This document shows positions 45,133 to 54,046 of a stretch of DNA of 64,000 nucleotides, piece after piece. Position 1 is the stretch's first letter. Each line of letters starts with the position of its first letter. The position numbers were made by a program, and so were the translations under genes. The DNA is from Saccharopolyspora gloriosae (lineage in GTDB: Bacteria; Actinomycetota; Actinomycetes; Mycobacteriales; Pseudonocardiaceae): NCBI RefSeq assembly GCF_022828475.1, contig NZ_CP059557.1:2527470-2591469 (forward strand), written 5' to 3'. The notes below the pieces were generated by a model, which did no database searches, was not told the DNA's origin, and worked only from the letters and a program-made list of their open reading frames with translations.

Positions 45133-46602
45133 TCAGCCGTCGATGATTTGGGGGATGCCCAGCGGGTTCCCATCATTCAACGCATCCGGCAAGAACGTGG
45201 ACGGGAAGTTCTGAAAGGCAACGGGCCGTAGGAACCGGGTGATGGACGCGGTTCCCACAGATGTCGTCGTGGGTGCGGTTGTCGCAGGATATGGTCCGCC
45301 ATGCTGCTGTGCGTAGGTCACCGAGACCCCGGTGGGCCACTGGTTCCACAGAAGGCGACCGGCCTTTTCTGTGAGGATCGGAAGAAGGTCCTGGGCAAGA
45401 GTAATGTCGCTCGCGGCGTCCGACTCTGCAATGATAGTGGCAGTGAGTTGTCCGGCCAAAATGCGCGCGAATTCGCGCACCTCGGCCGGGTCCGAGTACG
45501 TCACGATCAGCCCTGCCGGTCCGAATACCTCTGTTATGAGCGCTTCCGGGGCGGCTAGCACTTGGTCGAGAGTGGTGTGGAGGAGTGTCGTTCTTGGCGA
45601 AGTGGCGATGTTGTTGGCGTTTTCGAGCAATGTGCTCACCCCGCTGTGCGTCGCCAGCGCCGCCAAGTCAGCCTCAAAACCCTTCTGGATACGGTCGTTG
45701 AGCATCGGAGTGGGGTTGGGCACGTCTGCGTCGCGCAGCATCGCCAGCATGGACGACGCGGATGGGACAAGTAGGAGACCAGGTTTGGTGCAGAGTTGTC
45801 CGCGGCTTCCCGTGATCGAGCCGAGAAAGCCATCGACAATCTCCGAGGCACGGCGGGATGCAGCAGTCGGCGCTACGAATACTGGATTCACGCTGCCGAG
45901 TTCACCGTAGAACGGGATCGGCTCGGGGCGTGCGTTGGCGATGTCGTAGAGTGCTCTCCCGCCACGGATCGAACCTGTGAACGAAGCCGCTCTGATTCTT
46001 GGATCCTTGAGTGCTGTGACGCCATTCTCGGTTTCGTGGATCACGCGGAGCAGGTTCTCTGGTGCGCCCGCAGCCCGCCCTGCTGCTCGGACGACGGCCG
46101 CTGTCGCGTTCGAGAGGCGTGGATGGCCAGAGTGTGCTTTGACGAGCACCGCGTTGCCGGCGGCCAGCGCTGCAGCTGTGTCACCGCCTGCGACGGAGAA
46201 CGCGAACGGAAAGTTGCTCGCAGCGAACACGAGAACCGGGCCGATCGGCATCAGCATCCGCCGCAGGTCGGGTCGGGGTGCCCCCATCGGCCATTTGGCG
46301 TCTGGACGGTCGATCCGTGCGTCGAGGAATGTTCCGTCCGCGACAACATCGGCGAAAAGTCGCAGCTGGAAGGTCGTGCGCTTGAGCTCGCCGACCAAGC
46401 GCGCTTCAGGGAGGTTTGTCTCCTCTTGCGCGGTCGCGATCAGATCTGCTGCCGCCGTGTCGAGCGCGTTCGCGATCGCATGGATGACGCGTGCGCGGCC
46501 TGAGTAGGTCACCGCAGCCCACTGCCTTGAAGCCTCGGCTACCGCCGCTACTGCTTCGCACGCCGTCGTAACGGGGGCGTCGGGTAGATCGTCCTCAGTC
46601 AT
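45133..46602 (-). CDS. NADP-type aldehyde dehydrogenase (2-oxoglutarate-semialdehyde dehydrogenase-like)
   Basis: A 489-residue aldehyde dehydrogenase of the KGSADH type. It has SNFPFAFSVAGGDTAAALAAGN, the active-site Glu in PFYGELGSVNP and the nucleophilic Cys in GSRGQLCTKPG. The C terminus reads RFLRPVAFQNFPSTFLPDALND, a typical ending for enzymes that oxidise 2-oxoglutarate semialdehyde or 2,5-dioxopentanoate from sugar acids or hydroxyproline. ATG 46602 has GGAG 8 nt upstream; an ATG four codons earlier is possible. It is divergent from an IclR regulator with an inverted repeat between them. Confidence 0.92.
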   Translation of the reverse strand: MTEDDLPDAPVTTACEAVAAVAEASRQWAAVTYSGRARVIHAIANALDTAAADLIATAQEETNLPEARLVGELKRTTFQLRLFADVVADGTFLDARIDRPDAKWPMGAPRPDLRRMLMPIGPVLVFAASNFPFAFSVAGGDTAAALAAGNAVLVKAHSGHPRLSNATAAVVRAAGRAAGAPENLLRVIHETENGVTALKDPRIRAASFTGSIRGGRALYDIANARPEPIPFYGELGSVNPVFVAPTAASRRASEIVDGFLGSITGSRGQLCTKPGLLLVPSASSMLAMLRDADVPNPTPMLNDRIQKGFEADLAALATHSGVSTLLENANNIATSPRTTLLHTTLDQVLAAPEALITEVFGPAGLIVTYSDPAEVREFARILAGQLTATIIAESDAASDITLAQDLLPILTEKAGRLLWNQWPTGVSVTYAQQHGGPYPATTAPTTTSVGTASITRFLRPVAFQNFPSTFLPDALNDGNPLGIPQIIDG

Positions 46603-46622
46603 TGAGCGCTCCATCGTTTCCG

Positions 46623-46644
46623 CACGCGGTCCTCTAACCGCGTG
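46623..46644. promoter_or_regulatory. Inverted repeat between aldehyde dehydrogenase and IclR genes
   Basis: CACGCGGT-cctcta-ACCGCGTG is a perfect 8+8 bp inverted repeat with a 6-bp spacer in the 65-nt divergent intergenic region. Its position suits an operator for the neighbouring IclR regulator controlling itself and the dehydrogenase. Confidence 0.6.
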
Positions 46645-46667
46645 ACGGCTCCCATTCAAACCAGCAT

Positions 46668-47462
46668 GTGGCATACGATCGCCAGATGCGATCCGATGAG
46701 CGGAACATGAGAACAGGCATGATCGCGCGTGTCGCCGACGTGCTCGGGGCCTTCACCGCGGAGCAGCCTGTGTTGCGCGTGTCTGAGATCGCCCGGCGCT
46801 CAGGCTTGGCCAAATCGGTCACGTCCCGCATCGTTGCTGATCTGATCGACGAGGACTTCCTTGAGCGCGCGGATCAGGGCGTGCGGGTAGGCATACGTCT
46901 CTTCGAACTTGGTGAGCTGGCTCAGCGTTCCAAGGAGCTGCGTCGGTTCGCGCTCGGTGCGATGGCGGATCTACGTCAGGCGACTGGGCTTACGGTGCAG
47001 CTGAGCGTGCTCAAGGCCACTGACCAGGTTTATGTCGAGATCCTTCAGGGACGCGGCACGCAGCTCGACATGCGCTCGCGCGTTGGCGGACGGGTTGCGG
47101 CGTACGCGACGGCAGGGGGCAAGGCTGTGTTGGCCCATTCGGCAGAGGAAGCCGTCGAACAGGCGCTGGCTATCGACATGGCCCCACTCGGACCTCGCAC
47201 CATTACGGATCCTGCACTGTTGCGTCGGCATCTCGCGCGTGTGCGAGTAGAGGGCATCGCCTACGAGGACGAGGAATCGAATGTCGGGATCACGTGCGCC
47301 GCAGGCGCTATTCTCCGACCTGACGGTTCACCGATCGCGGCTATCTCCGTCACCGGGCGCGCAGGCCAGATTGACATGAGCCAGTTCGCACCTGCGGTCA
47401 AGACCGCCGCCCTGGGACTCAACCGGCGCATCCGCTCGAACGCGGTCTTCAACAACCTGTGA
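46668..47462 (+). CDS. IclR-family transcriptional regulator
   Basis: A protein of up to 264 residues. The N-terminal HTH is readable (RVSEIARRSGLAKSVTSRIVADL), followed by the IclR effector domain (LRQATGLTVQLSVLKATDQVYVEI, AAYATAGGKAVLAH, SNVGITCAAGAILRPDG, AISVTGRAGQI). The start is uncertain: GTG 46668 or ATG 46686, neither with a good ribosome site; translation may be leaderless. It lies between the divergent aldehyde dehydrogenase and the downstream alcohol dehydrogenase, each preceded by an inverted repeat. Confidence 0.93.
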   Translation: MAYDRQMRSDERNMRTGMIARVADVLGAFTAEQPVLRVSEIARRSGLAKSVTSRIVADLIDEDFLERADQGVRVGIRLFELGELAQRSKELRRFALGAMADLRQATGLTVQLSVLKATDQVYVEILQGRGTQLDMRSRVGGRVAAYATAGGKAVLAHSAEEAVEQALAIDMAPLGPRTITDPALLRRHLARVRVEGIAYEDEESNVGITCAAGAILRPDGSPIAAISVTGRAGQIDMSQFAPAVKTAALGLNRRIRSNAVFNNL

Positions 47463-47569
47463 TGTTCCGCTGAACGGATCAGTCTATGGGCGACACCGCG
47501 GCATGCTCTTAGCGTCTGCTGACCTGCCCGCATTGGGGCGATGCAACGCAACTGGCCCACAACGGTGTG

Positions 47570-47584
47570 TCCAGTCGGACTGGA
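47570..47584. promoter_or_regulatory. Palindrome overlapping the ribosome site of the alcohol dehydrogenase
   Basis: TCCAGTCGGACTGGA is a perfect 15-bp palindrome around a central base, ending 12 nt before the GTG at 47597. A regulator bound here would block the promoter or the ribosome site. Its sequence differs from the 46623 repeat, so the same IclR protein need not bind both. Confidence 0.5.
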
Positions 47585-47596
47585 AGGGTGGCCCGC

Positions 47597-48691
47597 GTGA
47601 AGGCGATGGTCATGTACGCAAGCGATGCACCGATGGTGCTCGAGGACCTCGAGCTTGACAGCCCCGGACCGGGCGAGGTTCGCGTGCGGGTCGAAGCAGC
47701 CGGCGTGTGCCACAGTGATGTGCACTACCTAACGGGCGCACTCCCGGCCCGCACACCGATCGTGCTTGGCCATGAGGGTGCTGGCATCGTCGAGGAGGTT
47801 GGCGAAGGCGTCACCTGCTGTGGCGTCGGTGACAAGGTCGTGTTCACGTGGCGGCCCCGCTGCGGCGAATGCGAGTTCTGCCTTTCCGGGCACCCTGCGC
47901 AATGCACACTCGGCGGTGTGCACGGCAAGTTTAATGAGTTGCTCCGCGGGGGCACCCGCCTCAGCAAGAACGGTCAGCGATACCACCATTTGATGGGCGA
48001 CTCCTGCTTCGCTGAGCAAGCTGTGGTGTCCCAGGAATCGCTGCTCAAGGTTGACGAAGACATCCCGTCAAAGATCGCCGCGATCGTCGGGTGCGCGGTG
48101 GTCACTGGCATGGGGACCGTGCTCAACCGCATTCCTGATGCCGCGGGTAAGAGCATCGCCATTATCGGCGCCGGAGGGGTCGGCCTGTCTGCGGTCATCG
48201 CCGCCGAGCTCGTTGGAGCCGCCCAGATCATCGTCGCGGACCTCGTTCCGACGCGGCTTGAGAAGGCCCGTGAACTGGGGGCGACTCACACCATCGACTC
48301 CTCGAGTGAGGATTTTACGACCCGAGTAATGGATATCACGGGAGGCGGTGCGCACTACGTGCTTGAGGCGATTGGCCGGCAAGTGACGATCCGCGCTGGA
48401 TTCGATGCACTTCGTGCAGGTGGGACTGAGATCGTCATGGGCCTCGGGGCATTGGGTCAGGAACTCTCGGTCCCAATTAACCCGCTCGTGCAGGGCGACC
48501 GACGATTGGTCGGCGCGCTTTACGGTTCATCTAATACCCCTCTTCAGCTCCCCGAGATTCTGCGGCTCTACCGCGCAGGCCGGATCCCCCTCGACAAGCT
48601 TTTGGATCGCTCTTTCCCTCTCGAAGAGGCGAACGAGGCGATCGAGCATCTGCGGAGCTCGGCGGTCGGGCGTCCGATTCTCGTCCCGTGA
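47597..48691 (+). CDS. Zinc-dependent alcohol dehydrogenase (class III-like)
   Basis: A 364-residue medium-chain alcohol dehydrogenase. The catalytic zinc site is CHSDVHYL and GHEGAGIVEEVG; the structural site reads CGECEFCLSGHPAQC with all four Cys. The NAD-binding fold has IIGAGGVGLSAVIAAELVGA. GTG 47597 is preferred because GGAAGG lies about 10 nt upstream. With the divergent aldehyde dehydrogenase it could oxidise an alcohol to the acid in two steps. It follows the IclR gene by 134 nt. About 560 nt without a gene follow it. Confidence 0.93.
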   Translation: MKAMVMYASDAPMVLEDLELDSPGPGEVRVRVEAAGVCHSDVHYLTGALPARTPIVLGHEGAGIVEEVGEGVTCCGVGDKVVFTWRPRCGECEFCLSGHPAQCTLGGVHGKFNELLRGGTRLSKNGQRYHHLMGDSCFAEQAVVSQESLLKVDEDIPSKIAAIVGCAVVTGMGTVLNRIPDAAGKSIAIIGAGGVGLSAVIAAELVGAAQIIVADLVPTRLEKARELGATHTIDSSSEDFTTRVMDITGGGAHYVLEAIGRQVTIRAGFDALRAGGTEIVMGLGALGQELSVPINPLVQGDRRLVGALYGSSNTPLQLPEILRLYRAGRIPLDKLLDRSFPLEEANEAIEHLRSSAVGRPILVP

Positions 48692-49254
48692 GGTCCTGGT
48701 CGCCCACCAGATATGGGCTTTTTCTGGCTGGGTGGAGCGGATGCTTGGTCTTATTCAATCGAGATTTTTCCAAATGGTGCGAGTATCTCCGTCGAAGCTT
48801 GACGGCAAGTTTGGAAATGCGCTGCTCGACGAAATAACCCAGGGTCCGACGTCAGGGAGTGTAGGGGTTTAGGATGTCTAAAAAGCTGGCGGCGACCATT
48901 CGCCCCGCAGATCCTAATTTTGTCGCCGCTGGGAAATACGTAGGTATCTGCGCGCGTTGGTGAAAAATTGTTGAAGTAACGGATCGGTTCCAGTTCGGTA
49001 ATGTAGTCATGCTCGGCTTGAAACGGCGGCTGGCCTGTCTCGCAATAGTGGTTTTCGTTGCGTCTCGTAGTCCCTGAGGGGATCTTGCTGCGATCTCCAG
49101 CTTTTCAGCCGGAGAACTTCTACCTCCAGCTGGAGGTACCGGGCCGTGACCTTCGCGGACGAGTATGGCGGTAGTGCGGTAAGTCCGCTACCTCAAGGAG
49201 GAGGAACGTGTTGATCGCCTTTGGACTCCGTCCCGAGACCACAGTAGGTACGCG
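48692..49254. other. Intergenic region before the CoA-transferase operon
   Basis: No gene is supported in this 563-nt stretch. It is AT-richer than the flanks and contains an 18-bp palindrome at 49121-49138 and several GC-poor blocks suitable for promoters. A possible terminator for the alcohol dehydrogenase could not be fixed. Confidence 0.5.
49121..49138. promoter_or_regulatory. Palindromic operator candidate, copy 1
   Basis: TACCTCCAGCTGGAGGTA is a perfect 18-bp palindrome located 117 nt upstream of the CoA-transferase start. A second copy of the CTCCAG-N-TGGAGGT core lies at 57013-57029 upstream of the transporter gene. Two copies before two transcription units of one pathway suggest a shared regulator. 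Confidence 0.65.
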
Positions 49255-50391
49255 ATGACCGGGCCATTGAGTGGAGTCCGGGTCCTCGATTTGACTCGCC
49301 TAGCACCTGGGCCCTACGGCAGCATGCTTCTTGCCGATCTAGGCGCTGAAGTGATTGTTGTCGGCGGTGGCCGCTCGGGTTTGCCGGTTCCTGCACTGTC
49401 CCGTGGCAAGGAATTCATCACGCTCGATCTGAAATCTGGGGAAGGGCGCGAAGCGCTGCACCGGTTGGTCGCCGAGTGTGATGTGTTCGTCGAAGGATTT
49501 CGACCTGGGGTGGCTGATCGGCTCGGAGCGGGGTACGACGAGCTCAATACGATCAATCCGCGCTTGGTTTATTGCAGCCTTACCGGGTATGGGCAGACAG
49601 GCCCTTTGGCTCAGCGCTCCGGGCATGATATCAACTATCTCGCTGTCGGCGGTGCACTGGGTACGTTCGGGCCGCCGGAGGGCCCGCCAGTACCGCCGCT
49701 GAACCTGGTCGCCGATTTCGCCGGCGGTGGTCTTCTTGCTGCGTTCGGAGTGGTGAGCGCGCTGTACGAACGTGAACGGTCCGGAGTCGGTCAGTATCTA
49801 GATGTTGCGATGGTCGATGGCGTGCTGTCCATGATGGGCATGAACTTCATGGACTGGGGATTCCCCACATTGCCCCGGCGAGGCGAAGGTGTGCTGACCG
49901 GGACCATGCCAGCTTACCGATGCTATTCTTGTTCTGACGGCCGTTATGTGGCGGTGGGAGCGTTGGAGTACGCCTTTTTCAAGAACCTGTGGCGATCATT
50001 GGATCTGGATGGCGACGTGCCAGATCACTTGGACCCAACGAACTTCGACACTATCGAGAAGGATCTGACTGAGGCGTTCCGGCAGCGTCCGATGGCAGAA
50101 TGGGTTGAGCACTTTAAGGACATCGACGCCTGTGTCACGCCGGTATTGGATCCCGATGAGTTGGGCGATTCTCCCCAGATCGCCGCTCGCTACGACAACT
50201 TCCGGCTGAGCGCTGTTCCTGCGGTGCCGGTCTATTCCAGGACTCCCGCTGAGGCTGGCCCCACCGAGACCGCCGACGCTACCGAGCGGGTGCTGGCCAG
50301 ATTCGGGTTTTCATCCGCCGACGCAGCCAAGGCTGCCGGGCCTCGTGACCGCGCGGCCGTCACTGGTCTGTGCTGGCCACCGCTGCTGTGA
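49255..50391 (+). CDS. Class III CoA-transferase (CaiB/BaiF family)
   Basis: A 378-residue protein of the CaiB/BaiF family, alpha-methylacyl-CoA racemase-like in overall pattern. It begins LSGVRVLDLTRLAPGPYGSMLLADLGAEVI and has FVEGFRPGVADRLGAGYDEL. The likely catalytic Asp is in SGHDINYLAVGG. VSALYERERSGVGQYLDVAMVDG follows. It moves CoA between carboxylic acids or acts as a racemase. It opens an operon in which a second member of the family is the third gene. The ATG lacks a good ribosome site. Confidence 0.92.
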   Translation: MTGPLSGVRVLDLTRLAPGPYGSMLLADLGAEVIVVGGGRSGLPVPALSRGKEFITLDLKSGEGREALHRLVAECDVFVEGFRPGVADRLGAGYDELNTINPRLVYCSLTGYGQTGPLAQRSGHDINYLAVGGALGTFGPPEGPPVPPLNLVADFAGGGLLAAFGVVSALYERERSGVGQYLDVAMVDGVLSMMGMNFMDWGFPTLPRRGEGVLTGTMPAYRCYSCSDGRYVAVGALEYAFFKNLWRSLDLDGDVPDHLDPTNFDTIEKDLTEAFRQRPMAEWVEHFKDIDACVTPVLDPDELGDSPQIAARYDNFRLSAVPAVPVYSRTPAEAGPTETADATERVLARFGFSSADAAKAAGPRDRAAVTGLCWPPLL

Positions 50392-50415
50392 ACCGACTAC
50401 ACGAGGAAGAGGATA

Positions 50416-51546
50416 ATGGGAACAGAGTACGATGATTTCCGCGCAAGCGTGCGAAGCCTTGCAGCCGACAAGATCGCACCCTATGCCGCCGACGTGGACG
50501 AGAAGGAACGCTTCCCCGAGGAAGCATGGGCCGCTCTGCGTGCGGCGGACCTTCCGGGGTTGCCCTACGATGAGAAGTTGGGTGGCTCCGGGGCAGATCT
50601 TCTGTCGCAAGTGATTGCTGTAGAGGAAGTGGCCGCGGCCTGCGGTAGTTCAGCACTGGTGTTGTTGGTGAATTGGGCCGGAACTTCCACCGTGGTCAGC
50701 CATGGCTCGGACGAGCTGAAGTCGTTGGTTGTACCGAAGGTGGCCGCCGGTCAGGCGGGGGCCGCGTGGTGCATGACCGAGCCCACCGTTGGGTCCGACC
50801 TGTCCGGAATCAGGACTACCGCGACGCGCCAAGGCGGCGACTGGGTTCTGAGCGGCCAGAAGCGTTTCATCAGCAATGCTCCGTGGGCCGAGTGGTACGC
50901 AGTCCTTGCCCGCTCCGGTGAGAATGAATTCGGTGTGTTCATGGTCCACCGCGACGATGTTGGCGTGTCGTTCGGGCCGCACGAGAAGAAGATGGGAATG
51001 CGTGGCAGTCCGACAGCGGACGTGATCCTGGACGACTGCCTGATCCCCGCCGTACGGGTGGTGGCTGACCCGATGCAGGGGTATAAGTACATCAACGGCG
51101 AGTTGAACGTCAGCCGTGCGTTGATTGCAGCCCAGGCTCTGGGTATCGCACAGGGCGCGTTCAACGCCGCTGTCGCTTACACCAGCGATCGTGAACAGTT
51201 TGGTCAGTCGCTGTCCCGTTTCCAAATGCTGCGTGGAATGGTCGCTGACCTCGCCGTGAAGGTTTCCTCCGCTCGGGCACTGCTATACGAGGCGGTTGCG
51301 CTGATCGTAGCGGGGGATCCGCGTGCCCGGGCTCGGATTTCGATGGCGAAGCTGCTCTGCAGTGACAACGCCATGGCGGTGACCACGGATGCGGTCCAGT
51401 TGTACGGTGGATACGGCTTCACCCGTGAATACCCAGTGGAGCGCATGATGCGAGATGTCAAGATCACCCAGATCTACGAAGGAACCAATCAGATCCAACG
51501 GCTGGTCATCGCGAAGGACGTTTACGCTCGGCAGGGGCGGTCATGA
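50416..51546 (+). CDS. Acyl-CoA dehydrogenase
   Basis: A 376-residue FAD acyl-CoA dehydrogenase. It has WCMTEPTVGSDLSGIRTTATR for FAD and substrate binding, FISNAPWAEWYAV, QMLRGMVADLAVKVSSARALLYEA-type helical pieces, and YGGYGFTREYPVERMMRD. The catalytic Glu is in IYEGTNQIQR at the C terminus. ATG 50416 follows AGGAAGAGG. It overlaps the next CoA-transferase by 4 nt. Electrons would go to the EtfAB encoded at 43.2-45.0 kb. Confidence 0.96.
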   Translation: MGTEYDDFRASVRSLAADKIAPYAADVDEKERFPEEAWAALRAADLPGLPYDEKLGGSGADLLSQVIAVEEVAAACGSSALVLLVNWAGTSTVVSHGSDELKSLVVPKVAAGQAGAAWCMTEPTVGSDLSGIRTTATRQGGDWVLSGQKRFISNAPWAEWYAVLARSGENEFGVFMVHRDDVGVSFGPHEKKMGMRGSPTADVILDDCLIPAVRVVADPMQGYKYINGELNVSRALIAAQALGIAQGAFNAAVAYTSDREQFGQSLSRFQMLRGMVADLAVKVSSARALLYEAVALIVAGDPRARARISMAKLLCSDNAMAVTTDAVQLYGGYGFTREYPVERMMRDVKITQIYEGTNQIQRLVIAKDVYARQGRS

Positions 51547-52727
51547 AACGAGCATTGGAAGGCGTGCGGGTCCTCGACCTGGGCGAGGTTCTGCAGGGTC
51601 CGATCGCGGCTCAGGTGCTCGGTGACTTCGGAGCCGAAGTTATCAAGATTGAGCGCGGGATCAACGGCGACATCACACGCACTCTCGACCGCGCGGCAAT
51701 CGAGGCAGGAGAGCCGTCCTCCTATTTTGTTGGGGTGAACCGGAACAAGCGGAGCGTCTCACTCAATCTCAAGACCCGTGAGGGAATGGCCACCCTTCAT
51801 CGTCTGCTGGAACAGGCGGACGTGCTGCTGCACAGCTATCGTCCCTCGGCGGTACGTCGCCTGGGACTGTCCTACGAGGAGTTGGCTGACAAGTACCCCC
51901 GACTGGTTTACGCTTCTGCGACCGGGTTTGGTGAGAGCGGACCGTATGCGCACAAGGCGGGCCAGGACATGTTGGCGCAGTCGCTGAGCGGCATGGCCCG
52001 TACAGTCGGCGACTCCACCCTGCGCGCACACCTCATGCCCGTTCCGACTGTCGACTACGCCTCCGGCATGGCCCTGGCGCAGGGCATACTCGCGGCGTTG
52101 TACGAGCGCGAGCGATCCGGACTCGGACAGAAGGTCAGCGTCAACTTGCTGGACACTGCCTTGGCGCTGCAGACATTGGAGAGCGCGTCGCTTCTGATGT
52201 ACGAGCGGGAAACGAATTGGGTAACTGACTGGTACAGTGGCATTTTCGAGACCCGAGATGGCATGGTCACTGTGCTGGGCCTGTTCCGGGACAACGCCTT
52301 GCACCTCGTGTGCAAGGCGCTCGGTGTGGATGACTTGAGCCGTCGGCCAGAGTTTGCCACCGTAGATCTGCAGGCTCGCAACAAGGAGAAGGCCAACGAG
52401 ATTCTGCGGGGAACCGTAGAGGCGATGACTACAGCGGAAACCATCCAGCGGTTCGACTCGGTCGACCTGTTGTCCGCGCCACTGCTGACTCTGCGCGAGG
52501 CACTCCAGCACCCTCAAGTGCTGGAGAACGGCATCATCACCGAAGTGGAAACCGGCGGAGACCGGTCCGCCCGAATTCTCGGCAACCTGGTCAAGCTTTC
52601 ACGCACTCCGGCGACCGTGCGGCGCGGAGTACCTGGCTTGGGTGAGCACACCGAGTCGGTGCTGCAAGAGTCGGGATTCACCGATGTGGAGATCGCCGAG
52701 CTGCGTGCGAGCGGGGCCGTGCCGTGA
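51543..52727 (+). CDS. Class III CoA-transferase (CaiB/BaiF family), second copy
   Basis: A 394-residue CaiB/BaiF protein only distantly similar to the one at 49255. It opens ALEGVRVLDLGEVLQGPIAAQVLGDFGAEVIKIE, has LHSYRPSAVRRLGLSYEEL, the catalytic Asp in AGQDMLAQSLSG, and LYERERSGLGQKVSVNLLDTAL. Two different CoA-transferases around an acyl-CoA dehydrogenase suggest activation of a free acid, desaturation, and CoA recycling. Overlaps both its neighbours by a few nt. Confidence 0.94.
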   Translation: MKRALEGVRVLDLGEVLQGPIAAQVLGDFGAEVIKIERGINGDITRTLDRAAIEAGEPSSYFVGVNRNKRSVSLNLKTREGMATLHRLLEQADVLLHSYRPSAVRRLGLSYEELADKYPRLVYASATGFGESGPYAHKAGQDMLAQSLSGMARTVGDSTLRAHLMPVPTVDYASGMALAQGILAALYERERSGLGQKVSVNLLDTALALQTLESASLLMYERETNWVTDWYSGIFETRDGMVTVLGLFRDNALHLVCKALGVDDLSRRPEFATVDLQARNKEKANEILRGTVEAMTTAETIQRFDSVDLLSAPLLTLREALQHPQVLENGIITEVETGGDRSARILGNLVKLSRTPATVRRGVPGLGEHTESVLQESGFTDVEIAELRASGAVP

Positions 52728-52885
52728 CACTGACTAACGCGTTTCCGAGCGTCGCCCAAATAGCGGAAAGCCTTGATGATCAAGAAAAATTGACACGCTC
52801 TTTCGGTAGTGTGAGGCAGGCGCAGGAAAACCCTTTCTCGCGGTATATGAGGAAGCCGGAGCATGCTGAAGGGATCGCACCATGA
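52724..52885 (+). CDS. 53-aa small ORF coupled on both sides
   Basis: A GTG at 52724 overlaps the CoA-transferase stop (GTGA) and its TGA at 52883-52885 overlaps the ATG of the hydrolase gene (ATGA). The product is 53 residues, helix-prone and charged (IAESLDDQEKLTRSF). No family or membrane segment is recognised and no strong ribosome site precedes it, so chance cannot be excluded. The double overlap is what supports it. Confidence 0.4.
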   Translation: MTLTNAFPSVAQIAESLDDQEKLTRSFGSVRQAQENPFSRYMRKPEHAEGIAP

Positions 52886-54003
52886 GGGGTAGCACTATGC
52901 ATGACCTGACCATGACGAACATGCTGTCCCGTATCCGTGGTACCCAAGCTGAACTCGCCATCGGTTTTCCGCACTACGCCGATACCAGAACCGGACAGTG
53001 GACGACCACTTCGGACGGATTCTGGACCGGAGGATTCTGGGGCGGTCTCCTTGCCCTGGCTGCCGTGCAGAGTGGTGATCAGAAACTCATGGGCGACGCC
53101 GAAGAAGCCGCCACGCGGCTTAAGGAACGAGCCACCTCGGATACCGCATTTCGGGGGTTTCTGTTCTTCTTCGGAGCAGGCGTTGCGCACCTGGTCGGTA
53201 AGAGCGACCGTGCGCGCGAGGTGGCGTTGGCGGGCGCCGAAGGGCTGGCTGCCAGTTTCAACCACAACGCCGGGTTGATCCCGCTGGGGCTTCAAGCGGA
53301 GGAGGCCGATGCCGTCGGCTCCGGCGCTGCGAACATTGATGCGGTTCCAGGCACCGTGGCACTGCTGGCCTGGGCGGCCCGTGAGACCGGTCGGCAGAGC
53401 TTTGCCGATATGGCTCGTGACCACGCACGTCGGCATGTCGAGTACTGCTTGCGTGAGGACGGTTCAGTGTGCCAGTCGGCGGAGTTCGACCCCCGGGACG
53501 GCACGCTGGTTCGTCGGTACACCCACAAGGGCCTTTCCGATGGCAGTACATGGGCACGTGCCCAGGCTTGGGCGATGCTCGGTTTCGCTCAAGCCGCGCA
53601 CTGGGTGGACGGAGATCTTTCTGAGTCTGCCGTCACCGCGGCGGACTGGTGGATCGAGCACCTGCCCGCTGATCGTGTCGCGACGTGGGACTTCGACGCG
53701 GGGCCGGACGCTCCGCTGGATACATCGGCGACCGCGATCGCGGCAGCCGCATTGCTGAGGATCGCCGACTTGGTTCCGTCGCGGCCGCATTATCGCGACC
53801 ATGCTGCGTCCATGGTGGCGACACTGTGCCAGTTCGTCACACCCACCGGAGTCGGTGACCAGCGAACTTCCGGAATGCTTACGGCGGGATGCTTCGATCC
53901 GAGAAGGGGTGTTGCGACCGATGCCGAGCTAGTCTGGGGAGACTACTTCTTGTTCGAGAGCCTGCTGTCTTTACAAGGAGTACTTAGCCCTACCGCTCTG
54001 TAG
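52882..54003 (+). CDS. GH88/GH105-type hydrolase-like protein
   Basis: A 373-residue (alpha/alpha)6-barrel protein like unsaturated glucuronyl hydrolases. It has SDGFWTGGFWGGLLALA at the N terminus, HNAGLIPLGLQ, a TWARAQAWAMLGFAQAA block, and APLDTSATAIAAAALLRIADL with the Asp that follows the family pattern. These enzymes hydrate unsaturated uronyl residues to release a keto-sugar. Their use inside a CoA-transferase operon is unexpected; it may act on a glycoside of the pathway substrate. The ribosome site is GAAGGG about 8 nt upstream of ATG 52882. No signal peptide. Confidence 0.82.
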   Translation: MRGSTMHDLTMTNMLSRIRGTQAELAIGFPHYADTRTGQWTTTSDGFWTGGFWGGLLALAAVQSGDQKLMGDAEEAATRLKERATSDTAFRGFLFFFGAGVAHLVGKSDRAREVALAGAEGLAASFNHNAGLIPLGLQAEEADAVGSGAANIDAVPGTVALLAWAARETGRQSFADMARDHARRHVEYCLREDGSVCQSAEFDPRDGTLVRRYTHKGLSDGSTWARAQAWAMLGFAQAAHWVDGDLSESAVTAADWWIEHLPADRVATWDFDAGPDAPLDTSATAIAAAALLRIADLVPSRPHYRDHAASMVATLCQFVTPTGVGDQRTSGMLTAGCFDPRRGVATDAELVWGDYFLFESLLSLQGVLSPTAL

Positions 54004-54046
54004 TTGGACGGGGGGATCGTGTTCGCAGCTCAATGAGGAGACTGCC

